The notes under the pieces: model-generated
What the model was told of the DNA's origin: nothing
Seen by the model: only the letters and a program-made list of their open reading frames with translations
Databases searched by the model: none
NCBI GenBank assembly: GCA_022510745.1
Contig: JAFLSY010000004.1
Location: forward strand, 219,750-283,749
DNA: 64,000 nucleotides
Direction of reading: 5' to 3'
From: Lachnospiraceae bacterium
GTDB lineage: Bacteria > Bacillota > Clostridia > Lachnospirales > Lachnospiraceae
Part shown: in pieces, positions 50,401-59,138 of the stretch
Layout: the number at the start of each line of letters is the position of its first letter
Position numbering within the stretch: the stretch's first letter is position 1
Translations under genes and position numbers: made by a program

Positions 50401-52059
50401 ATGTCATTGTTTGGAAGCTTATACGTAGGAAATTCCGGATTGCAGACGCATCAGAACGCGCTGAATGCAACGGCGCATAATCTTACCAATGTAGATACTA
50501 CCGGTTTTACCAGACAGCAGACGCTGTTAGGTACCAGGCAGTATATTACCCTATCTAAAAACACCGCCGCAGTGTCATATAAGCAGTACGGTCTCGGGGT
50601 TAATTTTTCCATGGTCAGACAAGTGAGAGATGTATTCTTAGACAAGACATACCGCAGAGAATCAGGGCGCAGTATGTTTTATGAAGTGTCTGCGGATGCA
50701 TTGGATGAAGTGCAGACCCTGTTAGGTGAATTTAACGGTAAGGATTTTCAGACCTCTATGGACAATCTCTGGACCGCGGTTCAGGAGTTGGCAAAGGATC
50801 CTTCCAGTTCCGTTACGCAGGGTCTTTTGGTGCAGCGCGCCGTGGAATTTATAAATCGTGCTTCTTCCGTATATGACGATCTGGTATCCTATCAGGACAG
50901 CCTGAACGCGCAGGTAAAGCAGCAGGTAGATACCATCAATAAATACGGAAAACAGATATTGGAATTAAATAGAGAAATTTCAAAAATAGAGGCCGGCGGC
51001 ATCGAGCATGCCAATGACCTTAGAGATATGAGAAATCAGATTCTGGATGAACTTAGCAAACTCTGCAATATCAGCTATTCAGAAAATGCTATGTGTGAAG
51101 TTTCCGTTCAGATAGAAGGAAACGATTTTATAAAAGGAGGACTCTGCTACGAAATCGGTCTGGATATAGACACCAAAACAGGTTTCTACACCCCTTTCTG
51201 GCCCACGAACGCAGAGTACACCATCATGGCGGACGGCACCAAGAAATATGATATTACCAACGCCAAAGTATTCAATTTAAATCAGACTATTTCTTCCGTG
51301 CTGGGTACGGATATCGGCGGACTAAAGGCAGCCCTCTTAGCAAGAGGTGACCACAGAGCCAACTACTCCGATATTCAAAAGGACTACGACAGTATATCCC
51401 AGTCCATCATGATGAATATTCAGGCGGAGTTTGACCAGATGATTCATAACGTGGTCACCAAGATAAACGAAGTACTGGCCAAGGCCAGCGATCCTGAGCG
51501 GGGTTATTTGTGTGACAAGGACGGTTCACCCTTGCAGCTCTTCCAAAAGATCACCACGGACGGTTATGTGAAAGAGACGGATCAAAACGGCAATGAAGTC
51601 TGGGTTTATCAGGAAGAAGATTTTGATCACCCTGACAGTATGTATACACTGCGGAACCTGAAGGTCAACAGCAATCTGCTGCAGGAGCCCTCTATGTTGG
51701 GCTTCATGACAGTGGATGGCAAGGCTGATTACGCTACGGCCGAAGCTTTAAAAGCAGTTTTCACCGAAAACAGCTATACGCTGAATCCCAATGTAGAGAC
51801 AAAGACAAACTTTGTAGGCTATTATAAAGATCTGGTATCGCAGGTAGCTACTTCCGGTTCTGTATTCTATAGCATTTTTGAGAACCAATCAGCCACAGTG
51901 GAGGCCACCTGTGCAGCGAGGGAACAGGTCGTAGGAGTATCCTCCGATGAGGAACTTTCCAATATGATCAAATTCCAGAACGGTTATAATGCAGCCAGCC
52001 GCTATATCAACGTTGTCAGCGAGATGCTGGAGCACCTTATTAACTCACTGGGTTATTAA
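50401..52059 (+). CDS. flgK: Hook-filament junction protein FlgK
   Basis: This 552-residue protein connects hook and filament. The N-terminal rod-like motif (LYVGNSGLQTHQNALNATAH, then NLTNVDTTGFTRQQ) and the C-terminal helix with SSDEELSNMIKFQNGYNAASRY form the conserved coiled-coil D0/D1 ends of FlgK, with a variable domain between. ATG 50401 lies 5 bases after a GAGGTGA site. A second, longer FlgK-like gene follows directly, so this is probably one of two junction proteins. Confidence 0.93.
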   Translation: MSLFGSLYVGNSGLQTHQNALNATAHNLTNVDTTGFTRQQTLLGTRQYITLSKNTAAVSYKQYGLGVNFSMVRQVRDVFLDKTYRRESGRSMFYEVSADALDEVQTLLGEFNGKDFQTSMDNLWTAVQELAKDPSSSVTQGLLVQRAVEFINRASSVYDDLVSYQDSLNAQVKQQVDTINKYGKQILELNREISKIEAGGIEHANDLRDMRNQILDELSKLCNISYSENAMCEVSVQIEGNDFIKGGLCYEIGLDIDTKTGFYTPFWPTNAEYTIMADGTKKYDITNAKVFNLNQTISSVLGTDIGGLKAALLARGDHRANYSDIQKDYDSISQSIMMNIQAEFDQMIHNVVTKINEVLAKASDPERGYLCDKDGSPLQLFQKITTDGYVKETDQNGNEVWVYQEEDFDHPDSMYTLRNLKVNSNLLQEPSMLGFMTVDGKADYATAEALKAVFTENSYTLNPNVETKTNFVGYYKDLVSQVATSGSVFYSIFENQSATVEATCAAREQVVGVSSDEELSNMIKFQNGYNAASRYINVVSEMLEHLINSLGY

Positions 52060-52088
52060 CATCCTAAAGGCATAAAGGAGGAATCGGG

Positions 52089-54404
52089 ATGCCATCTCAA
52101 TTTTTTGGATTGAATATTGCATATAAGGGACTGCTTGCATCCAATGCAGCTTTAAATACTACTTCCAACAACATTGCCAATGTACAGACAGTAGGCTACA
52201 GCCGTCAGCAGGTATTGCAGCAGGCCAGTGACGCACTGCGGGTATTCCAGACCTACGGCTGTGCGGGCGCGGGCGTGGATACGCTGGCAATTGAGCGTGT
52301 GCGGGACGAATTCTATGACCACAAGTTCTGGGAGGCCAATACCAATTACGGTGAGTACAACATGAAGGCTTACTATATGGCCCAGCTGGAAAACTACTTT
52401 GCGGATGACCAGTTCAATCAAGGTTTTAAGACCATTTTTGATAGATTTATGGTACAGGGTCTGCAGGAGATTTTAAAGAATGCGGGCGCTACGACGACGA
52501 AAGCCCAGTTTGTCGGCTATGGTGACAACCTGACGGACTATTTTAACGAATTGGCAACCAATCTGGAAAAGGTACAGAAGGACACCAACGATGAACTCAA
52601 GATGAGAATTGATCAGATCAATTCTCTGGCACAGGAGATTGCCACACTGAACAAACAGATCAACGTGATCGAACTGACGGGCAGCAAGGCTAACGAACTG
52701 CGCGACAGGAGAACGCTTCTGCTGGATCAGCTTTCCGAGATAGTGGATATTGAAACGCAGGAGATTCCCATTGTAGATAGCAACAATCCGGACAGAGAAA
52801 CCGGTGCGCATCGATTCATTGTAAAGATCGGAGGCGGTGAGCTGCTTTTAGACACCGGAGACTACAACGAGCTGGAATGCGTAGCACGTAAAAGTTACGA
52901 AAAGGTCAACCAGACGGATATCGACGGACTCTATGATGTATACTGGAAGAACAGTGACAGCAAGTTAAACCTCTATAGCAAGACTTTAGGGGGTGCGCTT
53001 CAGGGTCTGGTAGAGATGCGTGACGGTAATAACGGCGAGAATTTCACCGGTACGGTTACCGGAATCGGCAGCAAGGCAGTGACGGATCCGGACGGCGTTA
53101 CCAGAAATCACGACACCGTAACCATACAGGTGGGCAAAAGCTATCTGCAGGATATGAACAAATGTAATCTTTCCGACAGCGGCGGTATCATCAATGTGGG
53201 CAATCAGGAGTTCTATTATGATTCCTGGTCCTATACCGTAAGCTATGATGATAACGGGGAACCGGTTTATTCCTACACCTTTGTGCTTTCCGGCAGTGAT
53301 TTAAACTCCAGACACATTACCAATGACAGAGTAGGAAAGAACGCTTCCGTCGGAATAAATATCAGTTATCAGGGTATTCCCTACTATATGAGCCAGATGA
53401 ACGAATGGGTGCGTACCTTTGCCCAGAAATTCAATGATATCTTAAACAGCGGCTATAACGCTTACAACAAGCGGGGCTGCAATATGTTCACCGGTGATCA
53501 TATGGCGAATGATGAGCAGTACGATTTCCCGGATGAGTTCAGGTATGACTGGTACTACGGTAAGACCAGGGATGAGATGTTAGCAAGCCTGCAAGAGAAA
53601 TATTACGATCAGGCTTATGCGGATAAGTATCAGGAGTTCTTTGATGAATCTTACGATCAGGCCGACTTGACTCCTGATCCTCAGGAGCTTGCAGATTTAA
53701 CGGCGGATTTAACGGCACAGTTAGAGCAGGATTATCTGGACAAGAATCCCGGCGCCACCATAACGCAGGATCAGCATGATGCTTTTGCCCAGCAGGCAGC
53801 ACAGCAGGCAACAGAACAGCTTACCAATGAGAAAATAAATGAAGCGAGAAAAGCGGCGGATGAATATGCTGCAGAACAGATGAAGAATCCCAATGTGCTG
53901 GCACAGCTTGAACAGGATGCGTCAGATGCTGCGAAAGCTGCTCTTGACGGAAATGGTTTTACCATGAGCTCCGCAGATGACAGCTACTACCGGCTGACCG
54001 CCAAGAATTTTGCAATTCTGTCCGCACTGATACAGGATGCGGATCTGCTGGCTACCAGAAAGAAGGCCTCCGATGGCGTGGATCAGTACGATCTGCTGAC
54101 CCAACTGGGACGTATGGCGACCGATAAGACCATGATGAGCTTTAGGGGCTGCAATGCCGGTGAGTTTTTACAGTGTATACTTTCGGATGTGGCGTTAAAC
54201 GCGAGCAATGCCAATACCTTCTGTGAAAATTACCGGAACATCACCACCACCATTGACAACCAGAGAGAATCCATCTCCGGTGTGGACGAGGATGAAGAAG
54301 CAGTGAATCTGGTCAAGTATCAGAACGCGTATAATCTGGCGGCCAAAATGGTACAGACGCTGACTGAAATATATGACAGACTTATTTTACAGACCGGTGT
54401 ATAA
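52089..54404 (+). CDS. Second FlgK-like protein with large acidic insertion
   Basis: This 771-residue FlgK paralogue keeps the N-terminal NTTSNNIANVQTVGYSRQQ motif and the C-terminal DEDEEAVNLVKYQNAYNLAAK helix, so it should also assemble at the hook-filament junction. Between about residues 480 and 625 it carries an insert rich in Asp, Gln and Ala (YDQADLTPDPQELADLTADL and AFAQQAAQQATEQL) predicted to be helical and exposed. CATAAAGGAGGAATC precedes the ATG. Two unlike junction proteins in tandem could form a mixed ring or serve as alternatives. Confidence 0.87.
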   Translation: MPSQFFGLNIAYKGLLASNAALNTTSNNIANVQTVGYSRQQVLQQASDALRVFQTYGCAGAGVDTLAIERVRDEFYDHKFWEANTNYGEYNMKAYYMAQLENYFADDQFNQGFKTIFDRFMVQGLQEILKNAGATTTKAQFVGYGDNLTDYFNELATNLEKVQKDTNDELKMRIDQINSLAQEIATLNKQINVIELTGSKANELRDRRTLLLDQLSEIVDIETQEIPIVDSNNPDRETGAHRFIVKIGGGELLLDTGDYNELECVARKSYEKVNQTDIDGLYDVYWKNSDSKLNLYSKTLGGALQGLVEMRDGNNGENFTGTVTGIGSKAVTDPDGVTRNHDTVTIQVGKSYLQDMNKCNLSDSGGIINVGNQEFYYDSWSYTVSYDDNGEPVYSYTFVLSGSDLNSRHITNDRVGKNASVGINISYQGIPYYMSQMNEWVRTFAQKFNDILNSGYNAYNKRGCNMFTGDHMANDEQYDFPDEFRYDWYYGKTRDEMLASLQEKYYDQAYADKYQEFFDESYDQADLTPDPQELADLTADLTAQLEQDYLDKNPGATITQDQHDAFAQQAAQQATEQLTNEKINEARKAADEYAAEQMKNPNVLAQLEQDASDAAKAALDGNGFTMSSADDSYYRLTAKNFAILSALIQDADLLATRKKASDGVDQYDLLTQLGRMATDKTMMSFRGCNAGEFLQCILSDVALNASNANTFCENYRNITTTIDNQRESISGVDEDEEAVNLVKYQNAYNLAAKMVQTLTEIYDRLILQTGV

Positions 54405-54424
54405 GGTCAGGAAGGAGAATCAAG

Positions 54425-55999
54425 ATGCGTATAACCAATAAGATTATGCAGAACAACAATCTGACCAATATCAATCGTAACAAGATCATGCAGGATAAAC
54501 TGAGCACCCAGATGTCTACTGAGAAAAAGGTGAATAAACCCTCGGACGATCCGGTTGTAGCGATCCGTGCTCTGCGTCTTCGTACCAATGTAACGGAGGC
54601 TACCCAGTATTATACCAAGAACATTCCCGATGCGGAGAGCTGGCTGAACATCACGGAAGGCGCTCTGCAGAATCTCTCCAAGGTGATTACCAGTATGATC
54701 GGACAGTGCACCAAGGGCGCTAACGGGGATCTGACCTCGTCGGACAGAGAGATCATTTTAGAGCAGTTAAAGGCGCTGCGGGATGAAATCTATTCCACTG
54801 CGGACGTGGATTATGCAGGCAGGTATGTATTCTCCGGCTATCGGACCGATACCTCCATCAGTTTTCCCTATAAGCAGCAGAAGCATTACGAAATTACCCA
54901 GCAGTTTGACAATAACGCGATTGACAGCGTGACCTACGTAAAGACGACCTCCGACAATGGAGGCGTTGGGGATGTCCGGGATATGGACGTTAGCAACTAC
55001 GGCGGTATTACCGTAGTAGAGGATGATATAGAGCCCGTAGAGGTGCACAGAATCCGGCTGGCCTATAAGGATTTAGACGGAGCAGTGCCCACCATCAGTC
55101 ATGTGACGGGCAGGGATGCGGACGGCAATTTGGAGACCGAGGAGTTAGGACCCGCTACCATAGTGAGTGCTTATGACGTGCCCAACGCTTACGAGCTTGC
55201 GGCAAATGATCCGGACGGTATTTATTTTGTTCCCGAAACCGGCGAGCTGATCTTAGGCGACAATGTTTATAATCAGATGATGTCCTATAAGGATCAGGGA
55301 TCCACATCTTCCGTAAATGAAGGGGAGATCCGCATCACTTACGAGAAGACAAACTGGGAGAAGGGTGATCTGCGCCCCGAGCACTATTATGCATGCTCCG
55401 CTGAGGACGCTGTGCACGGCACCATCGACTACAATCAGGACTATCTGGAAGGTATAGATGTAGCAAGGCAGGAGATTGAGTATGATGTGGGATTCAACCA
55501 GAAGATCAGAGTCAATACCACGGCTGACGAATGCTTTGATCCGGCTATCGGCAGGGAAGTGGATGATCTGATCAGCGCTTTGGAAGACCTGCAGAGTCTG
55601 GAAAAGATTGCAAACGATCTGGGCGGTCTGTTGGAGAACGAAGCGGATGAAGGTACGATAGCTACCCTTGAATCCAGGCTCAAAGCAGTTAATAAGTCTC
55701 TGACCCTTGTAAAGAATAAAGTGCAGAAAATGTTTGAACGTGGTATCACCACATTCCAGGGACATTTGGACGCGACCAATCTGGCAATCACCAACTGCGG
55801 TACCAGAAGTTCCAAATTGGAGCTGATAGAAAACCGTATGATGAATCAGAAGACTACTTATGAAACCCTGCAGTCAGAGAATGAGGATATTGATATTACC
55901 GAAGTGGCAATTAACTTGACCAGTGCGGAGCTGACCTATGAAGCGGCGCTGATGGCAACCGGTAAGATTTCGCAGACCAGTCTGCTGAATTTCATATAA
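54425..55999 (+). CDS. flgL: Hook-filament junction protein FlgL
   Basis: This 524-residue protein is the filament-side junction protein. The flagellin-like N terminus (MRITNKIMQNNNLTNINRNK, then LSTQMSTEKKVNKPSDDPV) and C-terminal helix (ITEVAINLTSAELTYEAALM) are typical. A long middle domain of roughly 250 residues, acidic and beta-rich, makes it bigger than the enteric protein of about 317 residues, as in several clostridia. GGAAGGAGAATCAAG precedes the ATG. fliW follows. Confidence 0.93.
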   Translation: MRITNKIMQNNNLTNINRNKIMQDKLSTQMSTEKKVNKPSDDPVVAIRALRLRTNVTEATQYYTKNIPDAESWLNITEGALQNLSKVITSMIGQCTKGANGDLTSSDREIILEQLKALRDEIYSTADVDYAGRYVFSGYRTDTSISFPYKQQKHYEITQQFDNNAIDSVTYVKTTSDNGGVGDVRDMDVSNYGGITVVEDDIEPVEVHRIRLAYKDLDGAVPTISHVTGRDADGNLETEELGPATIVSAYDVPNAYELAANDPDGIYFVPETGELILGDNVYNQMMSYKDQGSTSSVNEGEIRITYEKTNWEKGDLRPEHYYACSAEDAVHGTIDYNQDYLEGIDVARQEIEYDVGFNQKIRVNTTADECFDPAIGREVDDLISALEDLQSLEKIANDLGGLLENEADEGTIATLESRLKAVNKSLTLVKNKVQKMFERGITTFQGHLDATNLAITNCGTRSSKLELIENRMMNQKTTYETLQSENEDIDITEVAINLTSAELTYEAALMATGKISQTSLLNFI

Positions 56000-56032
56000 A
56001 AAGCTGTCCGAAGACAGCGGAAAAGAGGAACT

Positions 56033-56491
56033 ATGAAGGTAAATACTAAAATCTTTGGGGAAGTTGATATTGCGGATGAGAAGCTCATAGAATTCACCGG
56101 CGGTATTGTGGGATTTCCGGAGCTGACCACGTTTGCTCTGATTCATGATGAGGAAAAGGGAGTGAACGCCGGCATCCGCTGGCTGCAGTCCATGCAGGAG
56201 CCGGGCTTTGCCATGCCGGTTATGGACCCTTTGAGTGTAGTGCCGGATTACAATCCGGAAATAGAAGACGAGCTGTTAAAAGATTTGGGGGAATTGAATG
56301 AAGAGAATCTGTTGGTTTTGGTGACAGTAACGGTTCCCGCAGACTTAACCAAGATGAGCGTCAATTTAAAGGGGCCCATCATCATCAATGCACAGACCCG
56401 CAAGGCCTGCCAGGTCATCGTGGACAGTGAGGAATATACCGTAAAATTTCCTATCTACGATATTCTGAAGGCCGGAAAGGCAGGTGAGTAG
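56033..56491 (+). CDS. fliW: Flagellar assembly factor FliW
   Basis: This 152-residue protein binds free flagellin and antagonises CsrA, coupling flagellin synthesis to filament assembly. Family features include the KIFGEVDIADEKLIEF opening, FTGGIVGFPEL and the NLKGPIIINAQTRKACQVI segment. AAGAGGAAC precedes the ATG. The fliW stop and csrA start are one base apart, so the antagonist pair is made together. Confidence 0.95.
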   Translation: MKVNTKIFGEVDIADEKLIEFTGGIVGFPELTTFALIHDEEKGVNAGIRWLQSMQEPGFAMPVMDPLSVVPDYNPEIEDELLKDLGELNEENLLVLVTVTVPADLTKMSVNLKGPIIINAQTRKACQVIVDSEEYTVKFPIYDILKAGKAGE

Positions 56492-56492
56492 G

Positions 56493-56711
56493 ATGCTTGC
56501 TTTATCCAGAAAAAAGAATGAAGCTATCGTTATCAATAACAATATCGAAGTCTCTATTTTGGAAGTAAAGGGTGATCAGGTAAAGATCGGTATTACTGCA
56601 CCCAAGGAAGTGCCTATATACCGCAAAGAGGTATATTTACAGATTCAGGAGGCCAACAAGGCCGCAGCCGATACGGCAGGGCTGGATGCTTTAAAGAACC
56701 TGTTGGGCTGA
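56493..56711 (+). CDS. csrA: Translational regulator CsrA
   Basis: This 72-residue RNA-binding dimer represses translation by binding GGA in hairpin loops. The sequence MLALSRKKNEAIVINNNIEV and QVKIGITAPKEVPIYRKEVY are canonical. I chose ATG 56493, which gives the standard CsrA N terminus; a GTG at 56484 would add three residues. The GGCAGGTGAG ribosome binding site lies inside fliW. In Firmicutes its main target is the flagellin leader, and the leader at the window end has matching hairpins. Confidence 0.95.
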   Translation: MLALSRKKNEAIVINNNIEVSILEVKGDQVKIGITAPKEVPIYRKEVYLQIQEANKAAADTAGLDALKNLLG

Positions 56712-56745
56712 TAAATAACATTGTTGTTTTATAATAATTATGATA

Positions 56746-56777
56746 AAATATCGCTACGGTTATCCGTAGCGATATTT
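56746..56777 (+). terminator. Perfect 14-bp hairpin after csrA
   Basis: AAATATCGCTACGG (56746-56759) and CCGTAGCGATATTT (56764-56777) pair fully around a TTAT loop. The T-run is short. It probably terminates the flgM-csrA operon, though it lies only 16 bases before the next start and could regulate that gene. Confidence 0.7.
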
Positions 56778-56792
56778 GCTTGGGGGATTTTT

Positions 56793-58580
56793 ATGAGAGA
56801 GACGAGGCAGGGGCAGTTAACAATTTTTCGATTGAACGGTGCCGAATGGGAAGATGCGAGATGCAAGAATAAATGCTTATGTAGTGCGAACAATGTTTGC
56901 ACTGCGAACAGTGTTCGTGCTACGAACACTGATTTTATTGCATATGTAGAGGAAGATTCACTGAAGGAAAGTGATATTCTCAAAGCATGTCAATGCTTGC
57001 AGGAGGCGGATGGCATTATGGTGGCAGTCTTTTGCCGAGGACGGCAGGAGGAACTGCTTGACTATGCAGGCACGTTCGAACTGCTCTCTGCTTCCGTTAA
57101 TGGGCTGATCTTTCCCAGAGAACTGGTACAAAAGGCGGGGGCCTTTCATACCAAGCTGCGGGAAAAGACCAATTTTGAACTGCTCTGCCGTCTGGCTAAG
57201 GAGACCGGCGGATGTATGCTGTTTCAGAGTGAAAGGGAGCCGGATGTAGAAAAAAGAACGGTGGACACGAAAGTGGAAATGTCGGATGAAGAAGCTTATA
57301 CCTGTGCATATATCATTCGATATCATTTACAGCAGCTGCATGCTTTGGGGATGATGGAGCAAGTGTATACCTTTTTTTGTAAGGTAATGCAGGAGGCCGG
57401 AATGTTTCCGATTTTTCAGCAATACATGAATCTGTTTATGTCCGATGAGAAGGAATATGAGAGTATTGCACGAATGACGGCGCCTTTTGTTGTTCTGCGG
57501 GGGGATGATACCTGTATGGGGGTACTTCAGCAATTTGCGGATGATCTGTACAATGAATTGGCCAAGGCGGGGCAGGCGGTTATCAAGGTGGATAATCGGT
57601 TTGATGAGTTTGAAAAGCTTGGGAATATGGTCTGCAAGGGAATTGTGGGATTTCAGGCAGCTGCTTTGGAAATTGATTTCTTCAGAAAAATGCATGGACC
57701 GAAATTCCAATTCTGGTTTGATTATCCGCTTCGATTTGAAAACATACTCCGAAACCTGCCCGAAGAGTACTGGATTTTGTGTCAGGACGCCAATTATGCG
57801 GCGCTCATCAGGGAGTATTATCACACCAAGAATGCCATACAATTTCCGCCTGGGGGAAAGGTGCAGGAGTGTATACAGACAAAGCGGGATTATGATATTG
57901 TATTTATCGGAAGCTGCTTTGAAGATGATGCAGAGTGTCTTGAAGGAGAGAACAAGGCCTTTTATGACTATATGCTCAAACATCCGCTGATGCCGTTTGA
58001 ACAGGGAGTCAGAGAGTTTTTGCGTATAGAAGGGCAAAGTGAGGAGGAAACTTCCTTTATCAATAAAAATATTGCTTTAAAGCCGGCAGCCAGAATGGTG
58101 ATCGGATACTATAGACAAGCCATAATCTCTGCTATTTTAGAGGCAGGCTTTACATTGCATGTCTATGGGGAAAGCTGGAAAAATTACCGGGGAGTGGGTA
58201 AAGAGCACTTGATCATACATCCTCAGGTTACGGTGGAAGAGTCTTTAGAGGAACTTGCAAAAGCAAAAATAGGACTGAATATTATGAGCTGGCACAAGGC
58301 CGGAATGACAGAGCGTGTAGCAAATATTATGCTCTCCGGAGCAGTGTGCCTGACTGAGGAGACAGATTATCTGAGGGAACACATGAAGGACGGGGAGGAG
58401 ATTGTCTGTTTTCGGTTGGATAGGCTTTCGGAACTGCAGGAGAAAATTGCCCGGCTGCTTCATAATTCGGAAGAGAGGGAAAGAATCGCCGGTAACGCTT
58501 ATAGGAAGGCGGTGTCGGAGCACACGTGGAAATGCCGGGCCGAACAGTTGACAGCACTGGCGGAGAGCACCAATGTGTAG
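56793..58580 (+). CDS. CgeB-like glycosyltransferase within the flagellar locus
   Basis: This 595-residue protein resembles CgeB-type transferases. The C-terminal third has a GT-B-like segment (IISAILEAGFTLHVYGESW, then KIGLNIMSWHKAGMTERVANIM and LSGAVCLTEETDYLREH) that matches the nucleotide-sugar-binding half. The N-terminal part is unfamiliar and contains an 18-bp repeat array encoding Cys/Asn/Thr-rich residues near position 30. A TGGGGGA site precedes ATG 56793. Lying between csrA and flaG, it probably glycosylates flagellin or a related filament protein. The sugar is unknown. Confidence 0.75.
   Translation: MRETRQGQLTIFRLNGAEWEDARCKNKCLCSANNVCTANSVRATNTDFIAYVEEDSLKESDILKACQCLQEADGIMVAVFCRGRQEELLDYAGTFELLSASVNGLIFPRELVQKAGAFHTKLREKTNFELLCRLAKETGGCMLFQSEREPDVEKRTVDTKVEMSDEEAYTCAYIIRYHLQQLHALGMMEQVYTFFCKVMQEAGMFPIFQQYMNLFMSDEKEYESIARMTAPFVVLRGDDTCMGVLQQFADDLYNELAKAGQAVIKVDNRFDEFEKLGNMVCKGIVGFQAAALEIDFFRKMHGPKFQFWFDYPLRFENILRNLPEEYWILCQDANYAALIREYYHTKNAIQFPPGGKVQECIQTKRDYDIVFIGSCFEDDAECLEGENKAFYDYMLKHPLMPFEQGVREFLRIEGQSEEETSFINKNIALKPAARMVIGYYRQAIISAILEAGFTLHVYGESWKNYRGVGKEHLIIHPQVTVEESLEELAKAKIGLNIMSWHKAGMTERVANIMLSGAVCLTEETDYLREHMKDGEEIVCFRLDRLSELQEKIARLLHNSEERERIAGNAYRKAVSEHTWKCRAEQLTALAESTNV
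56883..56936 (+). repeat. Three 18-bp imperfect repeats inside a glycosyltransferase gene
   Basis: Units starting at 56883, 56901 and 56919 share TGCGAACA-TGTT-like sequence, are partly palindromic, and keep the reading frame. They encode a short Ser/Ala/Asn/Thr-rich stretch absent from the rest of the protein. Confidence 0.6.
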
Positions 58581-58616
58581 AATTTAGAGGAAAAACATAT
58601 TTTTATTAAAAGCCTC

Positions 58617-58644
58617 TAAACTTCCCGGACCATTTAACCGATAA
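58617..58644 (+). promoter_or_regulatory. Probable sigma-28 promoter of flaG-fliD-fliS
   Basis: TAAA (58617-58620) is followed 16 bases later by ACCGATAA (58637-58644), close to the sigma-28 pattern TAAA-N15-GCCGATAA. An inverted repeat (TTTAGAGG/CCTCTAAA, 58583-58620) overlaps the -35 element. Confidence 0.7.
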
Positions 58645-58690
58645 ATATCCTAGAAAACTCATAATGACGATTCACACGGAGGTGAGAAAG

Positions 58691-59125
58691 ATGGCAATTG
58701 AACCATTAGGAAGTATCATGACTGTACAGGCTCAGACCCAGGTACAGCCCAAACCGGCAGCACAGCCTGCCAAATCCGCGGCAGAGTACACGGAAGTTAC
58801 TGCTCAGGATGCTCGGTCTGTTGACCCGACTCTCAGTATTGTGGAAGGTTCTAAAGAAAAGGGCGATTCCAATAATTCTCAGGCGGGCGAAAACAGATAT
58901 CCTACCAATGAGCAGATTAAAAAAGCGGTAGAACAGTTGAACAAGAACATGATTTCTCATTCTGAGGCAGTGTTTGGAATTCATGAGGCGACTAACCGCG
59001 TTACTATTAAAATCGTTGACAAGAATACCAAGGAAGTGATCAAAGAACTTCCTCCCGAGAAGACTTTGGACATGATCGCCAAGGTATGGGAGATGGCGGG
59101 CATTCTTGTGGATGAGAGACGATAG
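58691..59125 (+). CDS. flaG: FlaG family protein
   Basis: This 144-residue protein belongs to the FlaG family, linked to filament length control. A disordered polar N-terminal half precedes the domain (residues about 75-144: QIKKAVEQLNKNMI, FGIHEATNRVTIKIVDKNTKEVIKELPPEK). GGAGGTGAG lies 4 bases before ATG 58691. It starts a new transcription unit with fliD, fliS, a FliT-like gene and a glycosyltransferase, behind a sigma-28-like promoter. Confidence 0.9.
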   Translation: MAIEPLGSIMTVQAQTQVQPKPAAQPAKSAAEYTEVTAQDARSVDPTLSIVEGSKEKGDSNNSQAGENRYPTNEQIKKAVEQLNKNMISHSEAVFGIHEATNRVTIKIVDKNTKEVIKELPPEKTLDMIAKVWEMAGILVDERR

Positions 59126-59138
59126 GAGGTAGCATTTC

